A DNA stretch of 7,929 nt. It comes from Bacteroidales bacterium. GTDB lineage: Bacteria > Bacteroidota > Bacteroidia > Bacteroidales > UBA7960. How positions within the stretch are numbered: the first letter of the stretch is position 1; each line of letters starts with the position of its first letter. The notes under the pieces were generated by a model that searched no databases, was not told where the DNA came from, and saw nothing but the letters and a program-made list of their open reading frames with translations. Shown here one piece after another: positions 5,993-7,929 of this stretch. The position numbers were made by a program, and so were the translations under genes. The stretch covers positions 1 to 7,929 of the forward strand of contig DMJL01000127.1 in assembly GCA_003451785.1 (NCBI GenBank), given 5' to 3'.

Positions 5993-7355
5993 CTATCCAC
6001 AATTGGTTGAATGACTTAGGTGCAACTTCTGGTAAAACTCTATGTTTACCCCATGTTTTTCCAATTGATTTTTGTAGAACCATGTTTTTGAATGGGGCTT
6101 TAAAAAAATCCAAATTTTTTCTCTTTCCCATTGCAATTGCATAGCCCTTCATTGCCCAATTTTCGCTTTTGGTTTTCAACCCTTTTTGCTGCGACAGATG
6201 TATATTATGCAATAGAAGGTTGTGCAAATCAATACCTACCGGACACACATCTGTACATTTGCCGCACAATGTGGATGCAAACGATAGATGCTGATAATCC
6301 TCAAAGTTTTGAAGATGCGGAGTGAGCACTGAGCCTATTGGTCCTTGATAAACAGTACCATAAGAGTGCCCCCCTATATTGCGATAAATCGGGCAAGCAT
6401 TGAGGCAGGCACCGCACCTTATACAAGCCAACGCTCTGCGTACCGGATTTTGCGCCAAAACATTGCTACGACCGTTGTCTAAAAGAATCACATACATCTG
6501 CTCGGGACCAAGGCCTTCTTCGCGCTGGCGCGGACCAAACACCAAAGAATTGTAGGCAGTAATATTCTGTCCGGTTCCATGGGATGCTAATAATGGCCAA
6601 AACAATTCCAAATCATGTATTGATGGAATCAGTTTTTCTATACCTGCAATAACTATATGTATCTTAGGTATGCTCATTGTTAAAAGTGCATTGCCTTCAT
6701 TCTCAGTTATAGCAACGGCACCAGAATCTGTTACTAAAAAATTTGCACCGGTAATGCCTACTTCTGCCTGAAGAAATTTTTCGCGCAATAGATTTCTAAC
6801 AAAAGCAGTAATCTCAGCGGGTGAAGAATTTTCGGGAAGTTGGTATTTCTGATGAAACAATCGGGCCACATCTGCAGCTGACTTATGCATTGCAGGGGTT
6901 ACAATATGATAGGGCTTTTCGTTGCTTATTTGTACGATAAATTCACCAAGGTCTGTTTCTAATACTTCAATTCCTTTTTTCTCCAAGTATTCGTTGAGAA
7001 CAATCTCTTCGGTAACCATTGATTTGGATTTAACCACCTTTCGCGCATAGTTGGCTTCTAATATTTCGCCTACAGCCTTCCTTGCTTGGTCAGCGTCTGT
7101 AGCCCAAATTACCTTACCACCATTGTGGATAAAATGCGTTTCAAAATCCTTAAGTTGATTCTCCAAGTCATCTAATACTCTGTGTTTTATTATGGAAGCT
7201 CTTCTTCTAGCTAAAGAAAGATTGCTGAATTGCATTTTACCCTTTACCACAGCTTTGTCGTAAACACCAATATTAAAATTAATGATTTGCCGATGCACTC
7301 TATCGGTTACCTTAGCTTTTGCAGCTGCATCAAATGTTTCCTTGTGCAAAGCCAT
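5976..7355 (-). CDS. lutB: L-lactate oxidation iron-sulfur protein LutB (LldF/YkgF family)
   Basis: A 459-residue protein close to the family length. Residues about 70-300 form the LUD domain, with KSKSMVTEEI (109-118), AEVGITGANFLVTDSGA and ENEGNALLT around 197-226, and HIVIAGIEK. A ferredoxin-like region follows with seven cysteines: Cys311, 314, 317 and 321 in ACIRCGACLNACP and Cys364, 367 and 371 in LCGKCTDVCP. Between them is IGGHSYG...GPIGSVLTP, typical of LutB. The C-terminal part (about 380-450) fits the LutB_C region. With LutA and LutC it forms the LutABC complex that oxidises L-lactate to pyruvate. Neither partner is in this window: rpiB is 88 bp upstream and a tRNA converges downstream. 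The start is the only plausible ATG; no Shine-Dalgarno sequence. Co-transcription with rpiB is possible, as no strong terminator separates them. Confidence 0.95.
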   Translation of the reverse strand: MALHKETFDAAAKAKVTDRVHRQIINFNIGVYDKAVVKGKMQFSNLSLARRRASIIKHRVLDDLENQLKDFETHFIHNGGKVIWATDADQARKAVGEILEANYARKVVKSKSMVTEEIVLNEYLEKKGIEVLETDLGEFIVQISNEKPYHIVTPAMHKSAADVARLFHQKYQLPENSSPAEITAFVRNLLREKFLQAEVGITGANFLVTDSGAVAITENEGNALLTMSIPKIHIVIAGIEKLIPSIHDLELFWPLLASHGTGQNITAYNSLVFGPRQREEGLGPEQMYVILLDNGRSNVLAQNPVRRALACIRCGACLNACPIYRNIGGHSYGTVYQGPIGSVLTPHLQNFEDYQHLSFASTLCGKCTDVCPVGIDLHNLLLHNIHLSQQKGLKTKSENWAMKGYAIAMGKRKNLDFFKAPFKNMVLQKSIGKTWGKHRVLPEVAPKSFNQLWIEKNKA

Positions 7356-7422
7356 GATTCAATATTTACACTTACCAATTATAACCTTTAATTAAGCAAT
7401 TCTGAAGTTTGCTAAAATTGAG

Positions 7423-7447
7423 ATAGCCAATTTCAGCTCTCGGCTAT
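7423..7447 (-). terminator. Weak hairpin at the rpiB stop codon
   Basis: ATAGCC (7423-7428) and GGCTAT (7442-7447) form a 6-bp stem with a 13-nt loop that includes the rpiB stop codon. On the minus strand CTCAATTTTA follows, a poor T-tract. It may cause partial termination before lutB, or be chance. Confidence 0.25.
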
Positions 7448-7929
7448 TCCTCATCATCCTGAATTTCGGTAGTCAAGGACTCATCAAACTCCAATTCTTC
7501 GTAAGCGTCATTATCTTTCCAAGATATTTTTTCCACTCTACGAGTATGGCGACCGCCTTCAAAATCTGTCTTTAGAAAAATGTCACAAATTTGCAAAGCG
7601 GTATCCTCTGAAATAAACCTTGCCGGTAGCGACAGAACATTTGCGTTATTGTGCAATCGAGCCAAACGGGCAATTTCTACCTTCCAGCATAAGGCTGCGC
7701 GAATACCTTTGTGCTTGTTGGCTGTTATATTTGCACCATTTCCACTTCCACATATTACAATTCCAAAATCGTGTTCTCCATTTTCTAATGCAGCAGATAG
7801 CGGATGCACTGCGTCCGCATAATCAAAACTCTCTTGCGAGTAAGTTCCAAAATCCTTTATTTTACAGCCTTTTTCCATTAAAAATGGTATTATTCTCTGC
7901 TTCAAGAGAAACCCTGCATGATCGCTTCC
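7444..7929 (-). CDS. rpiB: Ribose-5-phosphate isomerase B, first few residues beyond the right edge
   Basis: Interconverts ribose 5-phosphate and ribulose 5-phosphate (EC 5.3.1.6), non-oxidative pentose phosphate pathway, cytoplasm. The 161 visible residues begin with GSDHAGF, the conserved start of the LacAB/RpiB family, so only about five residues are missing. The TTG at 7903-7905 is an internal Leu codon, not the start. Active-site features are present: DH in GSDHAGF, the base Cys (visible residue 60) in ICGSGNGANITANK, His93 in LHNNANVLSLPARF, and EGGRHTRRV for phosphate binding. The GSGNG loop in place of the GTGxG of E. coli RpiB is, as I recall, usual in Bacteroidota forms. After KISWKDNDAY there is a strongly acidic tail of about 20 residues ending QDDEE. 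It lies upstream of lutB by 88 bp. Confidence 0.95.
   Translation of the reverse strand, partial: GSDHAGFLLKQRIIPFLMEKGCKIKDFGTYSQESFDYADAVHPLSAALENGEHDFGIVICGSGNGANITANKHKGIRAALCWKVEIARLARLHNNANVLSLPARFISEDTALQICDIFLKTDFEGGRHTRRVEKISWKDNDAYEELEFDESLTTEIQDDEE

Noticed and set aside
5985..5995. Slippery heptamer A AAA AAC in frame near the lutB end, followed by a stem-loop, as a -1 frameshift site
   Set aside because: The A-run is explained by the T-tract of the tRNA terminator, the stem follows with almost no spacer, and the extended product would be translated antisense through a tRNA. Coincidence is more likely.
7903..7905. TTG as the start of rpiB
   Set aside because: The frame continues upstream to the edge and encodes the conserved GSDHAGF, so this TTG is an internal Leu codon and the gene is merely cut by the window.

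Overview
This window looks like ordinary chromosomal DNA of a member of the phylum Bacteroidota, probably from an uncultured or poorly sampled lineage. The evidence is AT-rich intergenic DNA, almost no Shine-Dalgarno sequences before the starts, and a textbook Bacteroidota promoter (TTTG, 18 nt, TAnnTTTG) before the tRNA gene. Two short lipoproteins also fit: one carries an acidic +2 region of the kind used for surface export in this phylum. All seven proteins I am confident of are on the minus strand; only the tRNA is on the plus strand.

From left to right: positions 1-608 hold the 5' part of an RlmL/YpsC-type 23S rRNA guanine-N2 methyltransferase, cut by the window edge. Its GTG start overlaps the stop of hutI (605-1849, imidazolonepropionase, histidine breakdown), so the two are probably one translationally coupled unit. 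A clear intrinsic terminator (2001-2033) then closes the next gene upstream, a 287-residue lipoprotein of a Bacteroidota family without known function (2058-2921). A 329-bp gap follows, then a small SPOR-domain lipoprotein (3251-3700, start corrected downward). A 565-bp gap holds no confident gene. Next come an AlbA_2/Schlafen-type protein with a C-terminal winged helix (4266-4907) and thpR/ligT, an RNA 2',3'-cyclic phosphodiesterase (5185-5754). Then come tRNA-Ala(GGC) with its own promoter and terminator (5836-5992), lutB (5976-7355, iron-sulfur protein of lactate oxidation), and rpiB (7444 to beyond the right edge), ribose-5-phosphate isomerase B.

The genes do not form one pathway. They cover central metabolism (rpiB, lutB, hutI), RNA metabolism (thpR, the rRNA methyltransferase, tRNA-Ala) and the cell envelope (two lipoproteins). 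The hut and lut genes each stand without their usual partners inside this window. I found no mobile element, CRISPR array, phage gene, toxin-antitoxin pair or defence island. The most distinctive structure is the tRNA terminator, whose right arm and T-tract are also the last codons of the converging lutB gene. The most poorly understood product is the 287-residue lipoprotein. I do not see a convincing undescribed multi-gene system here.
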